Source: an uncultured Bacteroidales bacterium | GTDB lineage: Bacteria; Bacteroidota; Bacteroidia; Bacteroidales; WCHB1-69 | NCBI GenBank assembly: GCA_937949745.1 | Contig: CALECM010000006.1 | Location: 1-16,004, forward strand | Direction of reading: 5' to 3' | Length of the DNA: 16,004 nt | Part shown: positions 1 through 7,867 of the stretch, in pieces | How the letters are laid out: each line of letters begins with the position of its first letter | Position numbering within the stretch: the first letter of the stretch is position 1 | Notes under the pieces: model-generated | Told to the model about the DNA's origin: nothing | The model's database searches: none | The model's input: only the letters and a program-made list of their open reading frames with translations | Translations under genes and position numbers: made by a program

Positions 1-3000
1 AAATGGAATAATAAACACGCGGTCTTCCTTAAATCGGAAAACGAACAACTGGCTTACCATTATGAACGTGACAGTGCCGATCCCCGTATTCTACATGATC
101 TTGTCCTTCAGGTCGACACTTACGGAAATCCCGTCAAGATCGCTCAAATAGCGTACCCTCGTCGTTCAGGCGCTCCGAATAGCTTGCCGGAACAACAAAA
201 AACCGTATTGACCTATACCGAAAACACTTTTATAAACAATGAATCATCAGGATGTCACCGGATAGGCGTACCCTGCGGAATATTACAATATGAAGTTTAT
301 AATATGGCGATATCAACGGTTAAATATGATAAAGCAGCCGTCATTTCCGTCATAGAACAGGCAGCCGTTATAAACTATTTAGAAGTTCCCGGCGAAACCG
401 TGCCGCAAAAAAAACAAATCCAACACCAGAAAACGGTTTTCTGGAATCAAAGCCTAACCTCTCCGCTGCCCCACGGACAGATTGCCCCACATGGTTTACC
501 TTATCGTACCTCCGTTATGGAATGGACACCTGATATGATCTCCAAATTTAATGAGGACGGGATTAAAATAACCGAACAAATGCTGACTGCCTCCTGCAAA
601 TACATCAAAGAGGGAGTAAATTGGTATTCCACGGAAGACATCCGGACCTATTCACCGGAGAATTTTTATCAACCTGTCGCCATCACCGATCCGTTTGGGA
701 ACATCAGTACCATAACATACGACCATTACAAATTACATCCTGTCACGCTAACACATCCCGCTCATTATATTATACGGGCCGAATATGATTACAGGGTTAT
801 GCAACCCAATAAAGTTACCGACCCTAACGGCAGCAGCAAATTGTTGGTTTTTGACGCATTGGGAATGCCCGCCAAACTGGCCGTCAAAGGAAAACTTTCT
901 TCCGAAGGGGATACTCTTACCGAACCTACGGAAATATATGAGTATGACCTTCACCAGTGGAAAAACCACCAGAAACCGGTTTATTCCCATGTCTTAAAAC
1001 GTAAAAATCATGGAAGCGCCAATAATAGCTGGTTGGAAAGTTACCATTACAGCGACGGGCTGGGCCGTGAAATGATGGCTAAGATAACGGCGGAAAACGG
1101 ACCGGCACGTACTATCATTAATGATGAAGCTGCAGAAGCGGAATGTAATAACCGCTGGTTGTCCAGTGGCAAAATCATCCACAACAACAAAGGAATGCCT
1201 GTCAAACAATATGAGCCCTGGTATAGTACTACCCATGAATTTGAAAATGAAATAAGACTAACAAAATACGGGGTATCACCTGTGATGCATTACGATCCCC
1301 TGGGAAGGGTTGTACAGACTGATCTTCCCGACGGCACTATGACACGTACGTTATACGGCGTATGGTATCAGGAATATTACGACCAGAACGATTGTGATAC
1401 CGCTTCTCCCCACCACGGCACTCCGCAAATCATGGATTTCGACGTATTAGGCAGGCCATACCGGATCACCGATGATAATGGAAGCTACGGTAAATACATC
1501 ACGACCAATACATTGGATATTCTGGGAAGAATTATCAGGGTGAAAAACGCCAAAAACAAACCTATGACCTGGAATTATTACACCATGAACGGGGAAAACA
1601 TCTTTTTAACGGAGAATATCGATAGCGGAAAAAGATGGATACTCAGCGATGTAAAGGGCAATCCACGTTATCGTTGGGACAGCCGCGGCCAATTCCTGTC
1701 AGTGGAATATGATGCGCTGTTACGGCCTGTACGGACCAAATTGAAAAAAGGAACTGCGGGAGAAATAACCGTACAGGAGATTACCTACGGAAATAACAGC
1801 AACCAAAATAATATCGGATATATTTCCGAAATTTTAGGTCAGGATGGCAAAACCCAATTCGCTTATGATTTTAAAGGCAATGTGATTTCTATACGTAAAT
1901 TTTTCCCGGAGGGAATTTACGAAAGCGATACGCATATACACTCCATGGCATTATCCGGAGAATCGTTTATTTCAGGCACAACTTACGATGCTTTAAACAG
2001 GGTTACGACCATTAACCATAACAATGAAAGGCAGGTTACCTACGAATATGACAAAGGCGGAACGCTAAACAAAATCCATAGCTGCGGACAATACTATATC
2101 ACCGATATTACCTACAACGCCCGCGGACAAAGGACATCGATCATTTACGGCAACAATACCGCCACACATTACAAATATGACCCGTTTACCTTCCGTATAA
2201 CAAAGCTTTTAACGACACGTAATACCGGACAGGTGGCGCTCCAGGATCTGAATTACCAATATGATCCTGTGGGTAATATCACCCGGATCACAGATAATGC
2301 CCAGAAAACATTATATTTCGGGAACCAGCAAATTAATCCGGTTTCCACTTATGATTACGATCCTTTATATCGCCTAACCGGTTCGACCGGACGTGAATTA
2401 ACCGCCATCACCGCACCCAACCATCCGGATTTCGTTAATAATATACCGTGTCCTGCAGACAATGCGGTAAGGAATTACAATCACGCATACCAATACGATG
2501 AATTAGGTAATATTACAAGGGATCCCTGGAAAACTTATAATTACACGACGGGAAACGCGAACAATTACCTGCTCGGCACCGGCAACGCGACCAATCACTA
2601 CAATTATGATGCCCATGGCAATATGGTCGAGATGCCGCACCTTACCACAATGAGCTGGGATCATCAGGATCAACTTGTATTCGCGGCCAACGGCAATACC
2701 ATGAAGGCTTATTACAGTTATGACGCGGACGGAAATCGTACCCGGAAGACGGTAGTAAAAGGAAATGTCAGGGAAGTCCGGTATTACGTAAACGGTTACG
2801 AAATTTACAGGAAATACACGCAAAACACGCTTAACCTCGAACGTACCACAGTTAACGTGAACGATGAAAGAAAGATTTTTGCCAGAATTGAAAAAGCCTA
2901 TGACACCGTTATTCGTTACCAGTACGATAACCATCTCGGTAGCGCCTGCTTGGAACTGGATATAGCCGGCAACATTATTTCTTACGAAGAATATCATCCA

Positions 3001-4038
3001 TTCGGCACAACCTCTTACCGTTCCGGAAAAAATGAAACGGAAGTCTCACTCAAAAGATATAAATATTGCGGGAAAGAACGCGACGAAGAAACAGGGTTGT
3101 ATTATTATGGGGCAAGGTATTATGTGGTATGGCTGTGCCGGTTTGTGAGTGTGGATCCGTTACAGCATGAGTATCCTCATTATACGCCTTATCAGTATGC
3201 CGGAAATAAGCCCATTACTTATATTGATTTGGATGGTCTGGAAGAAGCAAAAAATGATTTTAATTTTACACCAGCAGATGATCCAACTATTCCCATTAAT
3301 GACAAAATATCAATAAATAAAAAACCTGAATTTAATTTTCCTATAGATGAAATTATTGGAGACGGAGGAGTTAAATTTGGTTACGAATATCGAAGGGATG
3401 ATGATGGTAATTACTTAAAAAATAAAAATGGTGAAAATATTATTGAAAGTATTACTATGATTGTAACAGGAGTCGTTATAAATGTTTCTAATGAAGATGT
3501 AAGTTTAACTACCGCTGCAAGTCGAATATCCGCACAAATACATAATTCTTTCCGGGGCACAATAGATAATGATATTATTTTTAGAACATCAATAAATTTA
3601 TCTACAGTAAATAGTATGGATGATGTTTCTGAAGATAATGTGGTTTTTGCCTTAGCCGATATTAAAAAAGTAGATGGAATTAGGCCTAATGGTGGTGTTA
3701 ATAATATTTATGGAAAAGTGGCTTTCATTGATGTTGATTATTTTAACGGACCATTAGACGAATTTTATACTAATATAGGTCCAGGAACAGCTGCCCATGA
3801 ATTTGGACACTTAGTAGGTTTAGAACATACTGTTGGATCCAATCTTATGAAACAGGGTTTTGGTAGTATTTTTGGTCGATACTCCACAAAAATCACAAAT
3901 GAACAGCTAAAATATATTCATAAGAATAGGAAAAATCTTAATCAAGGAACCAATAGACAAACTACCTATGGAAAATATACAGGTATAAGAACTATGCCTA
4001 ATCGTGGATTGGTAAGCAGATACATTCCATACGATTAG
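1..4038 (+). CDS. TcB/TcC-type fused RHS toxin with a C-terminal metzincin tip (5' end missing)
   Basis: The frame is open from the first base, so the gene starts upstream of the window; an internal TTG at 184 is not the start. 1345 residues are visible. Residues about 19-55 (YHYERDSADPR, then a YGNP...YPRR stretch) match the TcdB/SpvB middle region. Residues about 400-450 (EPWYSTTHEFE, YDPLGRVVQTDLPDG) match the TcB-to-TcC transition. YD-type RHS repeats follow, then the RHS core end (YKYCGKERDEETGLYYYGARYY, about 1020-1041) and the closing motif DLDGL at 1076-1080. In this family the B-C cocoon encloses a C-terminal effector that is cut off and translocated. Here the last 265 residues are the effector: HEFGHLVGLEH at 1266-1276 fits HExxHxxGxxH, and Met1283 is a plausible Met-turn, so a zinc metalloprotease is likely. 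The tip is clearly AT-richer than the core, as expected of exchanged tips. Family assignment is firm; protease activity is inferred. Confidence 0.9.
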   Translation, partial: KWNNKHAVFLKSENEQLAYHYERDSADPRILHDLVLQVDTYGNPVKIAQIAYPRRSGAPNSLPEQQKTVLTYTENTFINNESSGCHRIGVPCGILQYEVYNMAISTVKYDKAAVISVIEQAAVINYLEVPGETVPQKKQIQHQKTVFWNQSLTSPLPHGQIAPHGLPYRTSVMEWTPDMISKFNEDGIKITEQMLTASCKYIKEGVNWYSTEDIRTYSPENFYQPVAITDPFGNISTITYDHYKLHPVTLTHPAHYIIRAEYDYRVMQPNKVTDPNGSSKLLVFDALGMPAKLAVKGKLSSEGDTLTEPTEIYEYDLHQWKNHQKPVYSHVLKRKNHGSANNSWLESYHYSDGLGREMMAKITAENGPARTIINDEAAEAECNNRWLSSGKIIHNNKGMPVKQYEPWYSTTHEFENEIRLTKYGVSPVMHYDPLGRVVQTDLPDGTMTRTLYGVWYQEYYDQNDCDTASPHHGTPQIMDFDVLGRPYRITDDNGSYGKYITTNTLDILGRIIRVKNAKNKPMTWNYYTMNGENIFLTENIDSGKRWILSDVKGNPRYRWDSRGQFLSVEYDALLRPVRTKLKKGTAGEITVQEITYGNNSNQNNIGYISEILGQDGKTQFAYDFKGNVISIRKFFPEGIYESDTHIHSMALSGESFISGTTYDALNRVTTINHNNERQVTYEYDKGGTLNKIHSCGQYYITDITYNARGQRTSIIYGNNTATHYKYDPFTFRITKLLTTRNTGQVALQDLNYQYDPVGNITRITDNAQKTLYFGNQQINPVSTYDYDPLYRLTGSTGRELTAITAPNHPDFVNNIPCPADNAVRNYNHAYQYDELGNITRDPWKTYNYTTGNANNYLLGTGNATNHYNYDAHGNMVEMPHLTTMSWDHQDQLVFAANGNTMKAYYSYDADGNRTRKTVVKGNVREVRYYVNGYEIYRKYTQNTLNLERTTVNVNDERKIFARIEKAYDTVIRYQYDNHLGSACLELDIAGNIISYEEYHPFGTTSYRSGKNETEVSLKRYKYCGKERDEETGLYYYGARYYVVWLCRFVSVDPLQHEYPHYTPYQYAGNKPITYIDLDGLEEAKNDFNFTPADDPTIPINDKISINKKPEFNFPIDEIIGDGGVKFGYEYRRDDDGNYLKNKNGENIIESITMIVTGVVINVSNEDVSLTTAASRISAQIHNSFRGTIDNDIIFRTSINLSTVNSMDDVSEDNVVFALADIKKVDGIRPNGGVNNIYGKVAFIDVDYFNGPLDEFYTNIGPGTAAHEFGHLVGLEHTVGSNLMKQGFGSIFGRYSTKITNEQLKYIHKNRKNLNQGTNRQTTYGKYTGIRTMPNRGLVSRYIPYD

Positions 4039-4039
4039 A

Positions 4040-4072
4040 AAAAGATATTAACTCCAGAATTAAATATCTTTT
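4040..4072 (+). terminator. Hairpin directly after the toxin stop codon
   Basis: AAAAGATATT (4040-4049) and AATATCTTTT (4063-4072) are perfect 10-base complements around a 13-base loop. The hairpin begins one base after the TAG stop and the right arm ends in a T run. This is an AT-rich but convincing intrinsic terminator shape; activity is inferred. Confidence 0.55.
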
Positions 4073-4116
4073 ATAATCATTTTTATATTTTACCAAAAAA
4101 TCTATAGTTAAGTCGT

Positions 4117-4166
4117 AAAAGTGTAAGCCTTCAATATTAATATATAACTGGTTTACACTTTTTTCT
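4117..4166. terminator. Second terminator-like inverted repeat after the toxin gene
   Basis: Positions 4117-4129 and 4150-4162 pair over 13 bases with one G-U wobble, including AAAAGTGTAA against TTACACTTTT. The loop is 20 bases. The right arm runs into a stretch of T, so it could stop plus-strand transcripts; the A run before the left arm means it could also act on the minus strand. It may instead be part of the ACACT/AGTGT motif cluster that follows. Confidence 0.45.
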
Positions 4167-4279
4167 TCTAAAGAAAACACTATCTGAGATTCTATTGACT
4201 TTTATCTCTCCATAGTGTCAACACTGACACTTCTGTGTAAACATTTAACACTATTTACCGAAAAATAAAAATACGATTC

Positions 4280-4287
4280 TATATTTG
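4280..4287 (+). promoter_or_regulatory. Bacteroides-type -7 box (TATATTTG)
   Basis: TATATTTG is an exact TAnnTTTG match 51 bases before the ATG at 4339, leaving room for a leader of about 45 bases. No clear TTG -33 box is seen at the usual spacing, so this is a candidate only. Confidence 0.4.
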
Positions 4288-4338
4288 CTATTCACATTAT
4301 TCAGGAATAGATTTATAGAATGAATTAAAACTTTTGAT

Positions 4339-4698
4339 ATGGATATTCTGGACATTATTAGCCTGCTTATCGCTCCCACAACCGGATTACTGGGTTGGAT
4401 CGTAGGGAAAAGAAAACGGAACAATGATTTCCTGCACGAGATGCAAAAATCGATCAACACACTTGTAACGGAAAATGCCCGCCTGCTGGATGAGATCATA
4501 GTCGTAAAGCGTCAGAATACCGAAGCGCTCATCCAGAACGAGGTACTTGAAAAGAAATTGGTATGTATGGAATTACAGAACGAAAAACTACAAAGCTCTG
4601 TAAATCATCTGACCGTTGAAAATGAGCAATTAAGAAGGGAACTGGCTGAATTGAATTCTAAACTGGATAACGTCGAATCTATCACACGCATAAGATAA
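4339..4698 (+). CDS. Small membrane-anchored coiled-coil protein, phage-like
   Basis: 119 residues. The N-terminus (about 3-23, ending LLGWIVGKRKR) is one hydrophobic segment followed by a basic stop-transfer cluster. Residues about 28-115 are a nearly unbroken coiled coil rich in L, E, N and Q with heptad spacing. Similar short one-segment plus coiled-coil proteins occur in Bacteroidales prophages, often near lysis genes, which makes a holin-like or lysis-accessory role possible but unproven. It lies about 300 bases after the toxin gene, past two hairpins and behind its own candidate promoter, so it is probably not co-transcribed with the toxin. It does not look like a classical immunity protein, although it is the first gene downstream. 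No enzymatic motif is seen. Confidence 0.75.
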   Translation: MDILDIISLLIAPTTGLLGWIVGKRKRNNDFLHEMQKSINTLVTENARLLDEIIVVKRQNTEALIQNEVLEKKLVCMELQNEKLQSSVNHLTVENEQLRRELAELNSKLDNVESITRIR

Positions 4699-4757
4699 AA
4701 ATTGCTCTATGATTAACCTTGACTTACTTTGTAATAAATAACCCTACTTTCTGTCGT

Positions 4758-4774
4758 ATTTTCAACGTGAAAAT
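4758..4774. terminator. Small inverted repeat between convergent genes
   Basis: ATTTTCA-ACG-TGAAAAT is a perfect 7-base inverted repeat with a 3-base loop, in the 125-base gap between the convergent genes ending at 4698 and 4824. It could be a weak bidirectional terminator. The stem is short and AT-rich, so confidence is low. Confidence 0.25.
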
Positions 4775-4823
4775 TATGATCTTCAACTTATCTTTGGGAA
4801 GTTTAATACAGTAATCGCTTATC

Positions 4824-5348
4824 TTAATTATCGGCTTCCGCTTCCATAACATGGAAGTTTTTATCCACATAAAAATTATCCTCATATTCCCGGGGATTAT
4901 GGACGTCCTGGATCCTGTATTTATGCCGGATCGTATAAACATAATCATTGCGGTTATTCTCCCATTCCTTCAATCTTTTTTCCATTTCCTGAAGACGGTA
5001 TTCATCGGTTACCAGCTGATTGGCGGCTTCCGTATATAAATGGTTAATATCCCGCTGTCCGGCTTCATCAATTGCACGCGTTTCCTGGCGTAAGGCGACG
5101 ACAAAATTTTCCAATTCCTCTTTTTGTCTTTCCGTCTCACGGTAAAGCGGAGTATCTCCAAGTCTCATAGAATCAATATTACTGAAAGAGATTGGCTGGT
5201 ATTCCTTACTATTATGTAACTGCCCCGAAATATAAGATTGGACAGTGTCCTCAACCCTGGCCTGTTTATCATCAGTCTTTTGCGAACATGAAGCCATTAA
5301 TATCATGATTCCTATTCCAAGGAAATATTTCTTTGCTGTATTCATCAT
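4824..5348 (-). CDS. Hypothetical lipoprotein
   Basis: About 174 residues from the tandem ATGs at 5348/5345; the in-frame TTG at 5384 is an unlikely start because it would put extra residues ahead of a normal signal peptide. The N-terminus MNTAKKYFLGIGIMILMASC is a lipoprotein signal peptide with lipobox MASC, so the mature protein should be lipidated on Cys and leave the inner membrane. The mature part is acidic and largely helical (about 70-135 looks coiled-coil). The C-terminus (IRHKYRIQDVHNPREYEDNFYVDKNF) resembles the ends of small Bacteroidales lipoproteins whose role is unknown. I recognise no catalytic motif. It converges with the coiled-coil gene and is more likely host than phage. 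Function unknown. Confidence 0.75.
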   Translation of the reverse strand: MMNTAKKYFLGIGIMILMASCSQKTDDKQARVEDTVQSYISGQLHNSKEYQPISFSNIDSMRLGDTPLYRETERQKEELENFVVALRQETRAIDEAGQRDINHLYTEAANQLVTDEYRLQEMEKRLKEWENNRNDYVYTIRHKYRIQDVHNPREYEDNFYVDKNFHVMEAEADN

Positions 5349-5550
5349 AATTAATCCGATAAATGTTAAATAATTACAAAACAAAAGAGTGGGAATATAG
5401 TTCGAAGAATGTCCGCCACCAAGAAGTATACCTGATTATAATTAAATGAATATTTCTAAAAGCACCGTCTATTAAGTTATTGCCGGCTTATTGACATTGA
5501 CTGATTCCTGAGCTATTTTAAGTTATTTTTGCTAAATCAAAACTATCTCA

Positions 5551-5637
5551 TTAGTCCGGGAAACGCTATAAGAATAAAATCTTTCCCACATTAATGCACA
5601 TTAGGATTTTTACAATTCACAGTGGTTTCCCGGCTAA
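5551..5637. repeat. Long-range inverted repeat with an AT-rich 60-base interior
   Basis: CCGGGAAAC at 5556-5564 is exactly complementary to GTTTCCCGG at 5625-5633. Pairing continues outward as TTAG (5551-5554) with CTAA (5634-5637), leaving one bulged T at 5555. Inside, AAAATC and GATTTT form a nested pair. It could be a structured RNA, a decayed insertion end or a transcription stop. Confidence 0.45.
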
Positions 5638-5748
5638 TTTTACCATATAAAAACTGAACAAAGATTTGGCTTGATCAAAGTATCTGCCGATTCTATCGTA
5701 TTATTCGAATCCTTTCCTAATTATTCCACAATAAAAAGTCGAACAGGA
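5634..5748. repeat. Two degenerate direct repeats about 84 bases apart
   Basis: The block at 5634-5663 (CTAATTTTACC, then ATAAAAACTGAACA) recurs at 5717-5748 (CTAATTATTCC, then ATAAAAAGTCGAACA) with small indels. A weaker match continues downstream of each copy (CTGCCGATT and CTGCTGATT). Origin unknown; possibly binding sites or a decayed duplication. Confidence 0.35.
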
Positions 5749-5830
5749 TATTGATTCCGGTAGACCTGCTGATTGAACCTTTCAATGTTTATATCTCAAA
5801 GCTCTTTTCAGCAGTCTATTGGCACCGGTT

Positions 5831-6421
5831 TTAAAAATTGCCTCCCTGACTGAGCCGGGATCTTTTCCTCTTATTTTTGATCACTTCGATGTGATGCATG
5901 ATCTCGAGTGTGTCGCCCGTGCACCGGCTCATGGACCTGGCTTTGTAAACCGGTTTTTTGAATATACATTTCCGTTCTTTAAAAATAACCGTTAAAAGGG
6001 TATCGGTAAACATACGGTTGGTGATTTCGATAGTACTGTCGGGATAAACGGAGCCGGCAATATAAAAACAACGGTCCTCAAACGCAAAATCGGCTTTCAA
6101 TAATTTCCTGACCGTATCAAACCGGTAAATCAGGGTATCCCTATAGATAAGAGTATCCGTAACCCGGTGGCTTGCCTGGATGATATTCGTGGCATTTTTG
6201 GTTTTAATATGATGATCTTCAAGGGTTTTCACGATCTCAGGATGGTAATTTTTCATTTCTTTGACCGTTAATACCTGCAATTCATCTCTGGCTTTCCGTA
6301 ATTCCACATCGTAATTGGACTGCAACCTCTGCCGGTTCAGCTTTTCCGTACGATATAACGTATAAAACAGCACTATTAAAAAGAGGAATATAAATAAGAG
6401 AATGAATTGCAGTTTATTCAT
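5831..6421 (-). CDS. Spanin-like phage membrane protein
   Basis: 196 residues. Residues 5-23 are a strongly hydrophobic N-terminal anchor, followed by a helical stretch (about 27-60) that may be coiled-coil. Then comes a beta-rich region (RDTLIYRFDTVRKLLKADF, RCFYIAGSVYPDSTIEI) and a basic C-terminus. This one-anchor form with a periplasmic domain is common in Bacteroidetes prophages immediately after an amidase, where it is thought to act like an inner-membrane spanin helping to disrupt the outer membrane. It overlaps the amidase gene by 8 bases (6414-6421), which indicates translational coupling and a shared lysis role. No separate o-spanin lipoprotein is seen next to it. The family role is inferred from architecture and position, not from a catalytic motif. 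Confidence 0.75.
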   Translation of the reverse strand: MNKLQFILLFIFLFLIVLFYTLYRTEKLNRQRLQSNYDVELRKARDELQVLTVKEMKNYHPEIVKTLEDHHIKTKNATNIIQASHRVTDTLIYRDTLIYRFDTVRKLLKADFAFEDRCFYIAGSVYPDSTIEITNRMFTDTLLTVIFKERKCIFKKPVYKARSMSRCTGDTLEIMHHIEVIKNKRKRSRLSQGGNF

Positions 6422-6956
6422 GGCTTAACGCTTTTGCTATTACTTCCGCAATGGCTTCAGCCAGGATATTCCGTCTCGCCTTGTATTTTTCGACATCCGA
6501 TTGATTACTGATAAAACAGACTTCGATCAAAAGGTTGCAACAGTCGAACGAGGAAAGCATCGCAATCCTTCCGGCATTGGTCTCGGATTCTTTTTTAACT
6601 CCACGGTTCCTGGTTCCCAATGTTTGAGTGATCGTGGCTAAAAGTCTATCCGCAAGTTGTTTTTCGTCAGCCGTATATTGATCCGGGATAAAGACCTCCG
6701 TCCCATGCGCGTCGGCATTAGAAGAACAATTGAAATGGATATCGATACAAATATCTTCTCTGGCGACTTTTTTCCGGAGCCATTTCACGACCTGCGGAAG
6801 AACCATACAATCATCATCAACGATAGGTTCAATATTCTTTCTCCGCAAATATTTATGGATAAGATTGCGTAATCTAATAGTCTCTTCTCCTTCCTTAAGA
6901 AGACCGTTAGCACCGGTATTTGACTGGTGACCGGCGATTAAAAAGATTTTCTTCAT
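6414..6956 (-). CDS. N-acetylmuramoyl-L-alanine amidase (Amidase_3), endolysin-like
   Basis: 180 residues from the ATG at 6956; an in-frame TTG at 6959 is less likely. This is a single Amidase_3 (AmiC-like) catalytic domain that cuts the bond between MurNAc and the stem peptide. Expected zinc-site residues are present (numbering from Met at 6956): His10 in AGHQSNTGANG, Glu24 or Glu25 in EGEET, His74 in DIHFNCS, and the catalytic Glu145 in LIEVCFISN. No signal peptide is visible, so it would need a holin-like partner or another route to the periplasm, as endolysins do. The length suits a minimal endolysin rather than a host cell-division amidase, which usually carries extra targeting domains. 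It overlaps the spanin-like gene and follows a small unknown gene by about 10 bases in the same direction. Confidence 0.9.
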   Translation of the reverse strand: MKKIFLIAGHQSNTGANGLLKEGEETIRLRNLIHKYLRRKNIEPIVDDDCMVLPQVVKWLRKKVAREDICIDIHFNCSSNADAHGTEVFIPDQYTADEKQLADRLLATITQTLGTRNRGVKKESETNAGRIAMLSSFDCCNLLIEVCFISNQSDVEKYKARRNILAEAIAEVIAKALSHE

Positions 6957-6967
6957 CAAATGGTTTT

Positions 6968-7165
6968 TTAAGAATATTCAATCCGGATATAACCTGCTTT
7001 CATGGGAAGGGTACACACAGTATTGCCTTTCACCGGGACATCTATTTCCGATATATTTAAACGATATCGTTTATACTTCCTGTTTTTATCTTCCTGACGA
7101 TAACCGTTATACCACTCTTCCAGGGTTAAGTTATCCTCCACCTTTATTTCATTTTCATTTACCAT
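6968..7165 (-). CDS. Small hypothetical phage-type protein
   Basis: 65 residues from an ATG at 7163-7165, ending about 10 bases before the amidase start and about 27 bases after the preceding DnaA-like gene. The N-terminal half is acidic and polar (NEIKVEDNLTLEEWYNGY), then a basic stretch (KNRKYKRYRLNI), then a short beta-like end. No transmembrane segment or known motif. The tight same-direction packing between two recognisable phage genes is the main reason to call it real. Function unknown. Confidence 0.6.
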   Translation of the reverse strand: MVNENEIKVEDNLTLEEWYNGYRQEDKNRKYKRYRLNISEIDVPVKGNTVCTLPMKAGYIRIEYS

Positions 7166-7192
7166 ATATGGAGCATTTACAACTAAACAGGA

Positions 7193-7747
7193 TTATTCTT
7201 CCCGTAACACTTCCCTGATCTCATCGGATAATTTCCGGAAACTGGGATTAAATCGATATTCCTCCCCATATTTTTTCAGATGATGTTTAATAGTGGTGTG
7301 TCGTTTATTCTGGAATTTGGCGATTTCCAGTATTCTCATTCCCGAATTATACAGATAATGTGAAAGAATGAAGCGAGGAAAAGTGAATCGTTGTTCGCGG
7401 CAGGTTCCCATAATTTCTTCCCTGGTGACTCCTAGAGTGTCTTGCAACGCACCGCTGATCTTATCGATCATTTCCACCTGTTCAATGCGTTTCTTATTTT
7501 CCGTCTCCCTCCGGTTATGGAAGACGATCTCGATATCCCACATTTCCGCCAGGTGCTTCAGGGTCACCGCCGGCCTGTACAAATACCATTTCGGCAACAG
7601 GTACAATAAAGAATAGTCACTGATATGGTGTTTGATATGTTCCCATTCCTCTCCGTAAACACAAGGAATAAAGAGATCCCCTTTTTCCACCGGGATATTC
7701 TGGCTTTCGAAATCGGGATATTCGACACTACCGGTTATAATCTTCAT
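7193..7747 (-). CDS. DnaA domain IV-like DNA-binding protein (copy 2)
   Basis: 184 residues from the ATG at 7747. A second in-frame ATG at 7777 would add 10 residues but sits only 5 bases from a strong hairpin. The C-terminal part (LGVTREEIMGTCREQRFTFPRF, LEIAKFQNKRHTTIKHHLKKY) follows the DnaA domain IV pattern: a basic first helix, then a helix-turn-helix whose KRHTTI corresponds to the DHTTV signature that reads the DnaA box. The N-terminal half (PDFESQNIPVEKGDLFIP...PAVTLKHLAEMWDIEI) has no recognisable domain, and there is no AAA+ ATPase or Walker motif. Such proteins in Bacteroidetes phages are thought to bind an element origin or compete for host DnaA sites. It is separated from its paralogue by two hairpins and has a candidate promoter at 7868-7875. 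Confidence 0.75.
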   Translation of the reverse strand: MKIITGSVEYPDFESQNIPVEKGDLFIPCVYGEEWEHIKHHISDYSLLYLLPKWYLYRPAVTLKHLAEMWDIEIVFHNRRETENKKRIEQVEMIDKISGALQDTLGVTREEIMGTCREQRFTFPRFILSHYLYNSGMRILEIAKFQNKRHTTIKHHLKKYGEEYRFNPSFRKLSDEIREVLREE

Positions 7748-7782
7748 AATTAATATTTTATATAACTTTATTTTCATTAAAT

Positions 7783-7802
7783 AAAGCCCTGTGAAGGGCT
7801 TT
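7783..7802 (-). terminator. Perfect 8-bp stem-loop between the two DnaA-like genes
   Basis: AAAGCCCT (7783-7790), loop GTGA, AGGGCTTT (7795-7802). Read on the minus strand it is followed by TTTATTT-like sequence, an intrinsic terminator shape. It lies just upstream of the second DnaA-like gene, so it could also be an attenuator or block an upstream translation start. Confidence 0.6.
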
Positions 7803-7867
7803 AGAAAGTTGCCTTGTTAATAAAATAACATCAAACAATATAATAGTAACATACAAAACAACTAAGG

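Larger units (their letters stand above)
5349..5830. other. 480-base gene-poor stretch with inverted and degenerate direct repeats
   Basis: No convincing gene on either strand. It holds a long-range inverted repeat (5551-5564 with 5625-5637) and two related copies of a CTAATTWTWCC...ATAAAAA...GAACA block (5634-5663 and 5717-5748). It separates the host-like lipoprotein from the leftmost phage-type gene, so one end of the mobile element may lie here. I found no attachment-site duplicate against the region beside the integrase. Confidence 0.5.

Noticed and set aside
2503..2997. Long open frame (164 codons) on the minus strand inside the toxin gene
   Set aside because: It is antisense to a clearly coding RHS region, and its sequence is the hydrophobic, valine-rich type produced by reading YD repeats backwards.
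3100..3165. RHS core motif deviations (ARYYVVWLCRF instead of the usual ARYYDP..GRF) as a sign of damage
   Set aside because: The frame is intact on both sides and similar WLCRFVSVDPL forms are familiar in Bacteroidota RHS proteins.
3998..4180. 60-codon minus-strand frame across the end of the toxin gene
   Set aside because: It runs through both terminator-like hairpins and overlaps the toxin stop. No motif and no operon context.
4861..4869. TTATCCACA, a match to the classic DnaA box, as a possible origin
   Set aside because: It is a single copy inside the lipoprotein coding region with no cluster or AT-rich unwinding region attached to it.
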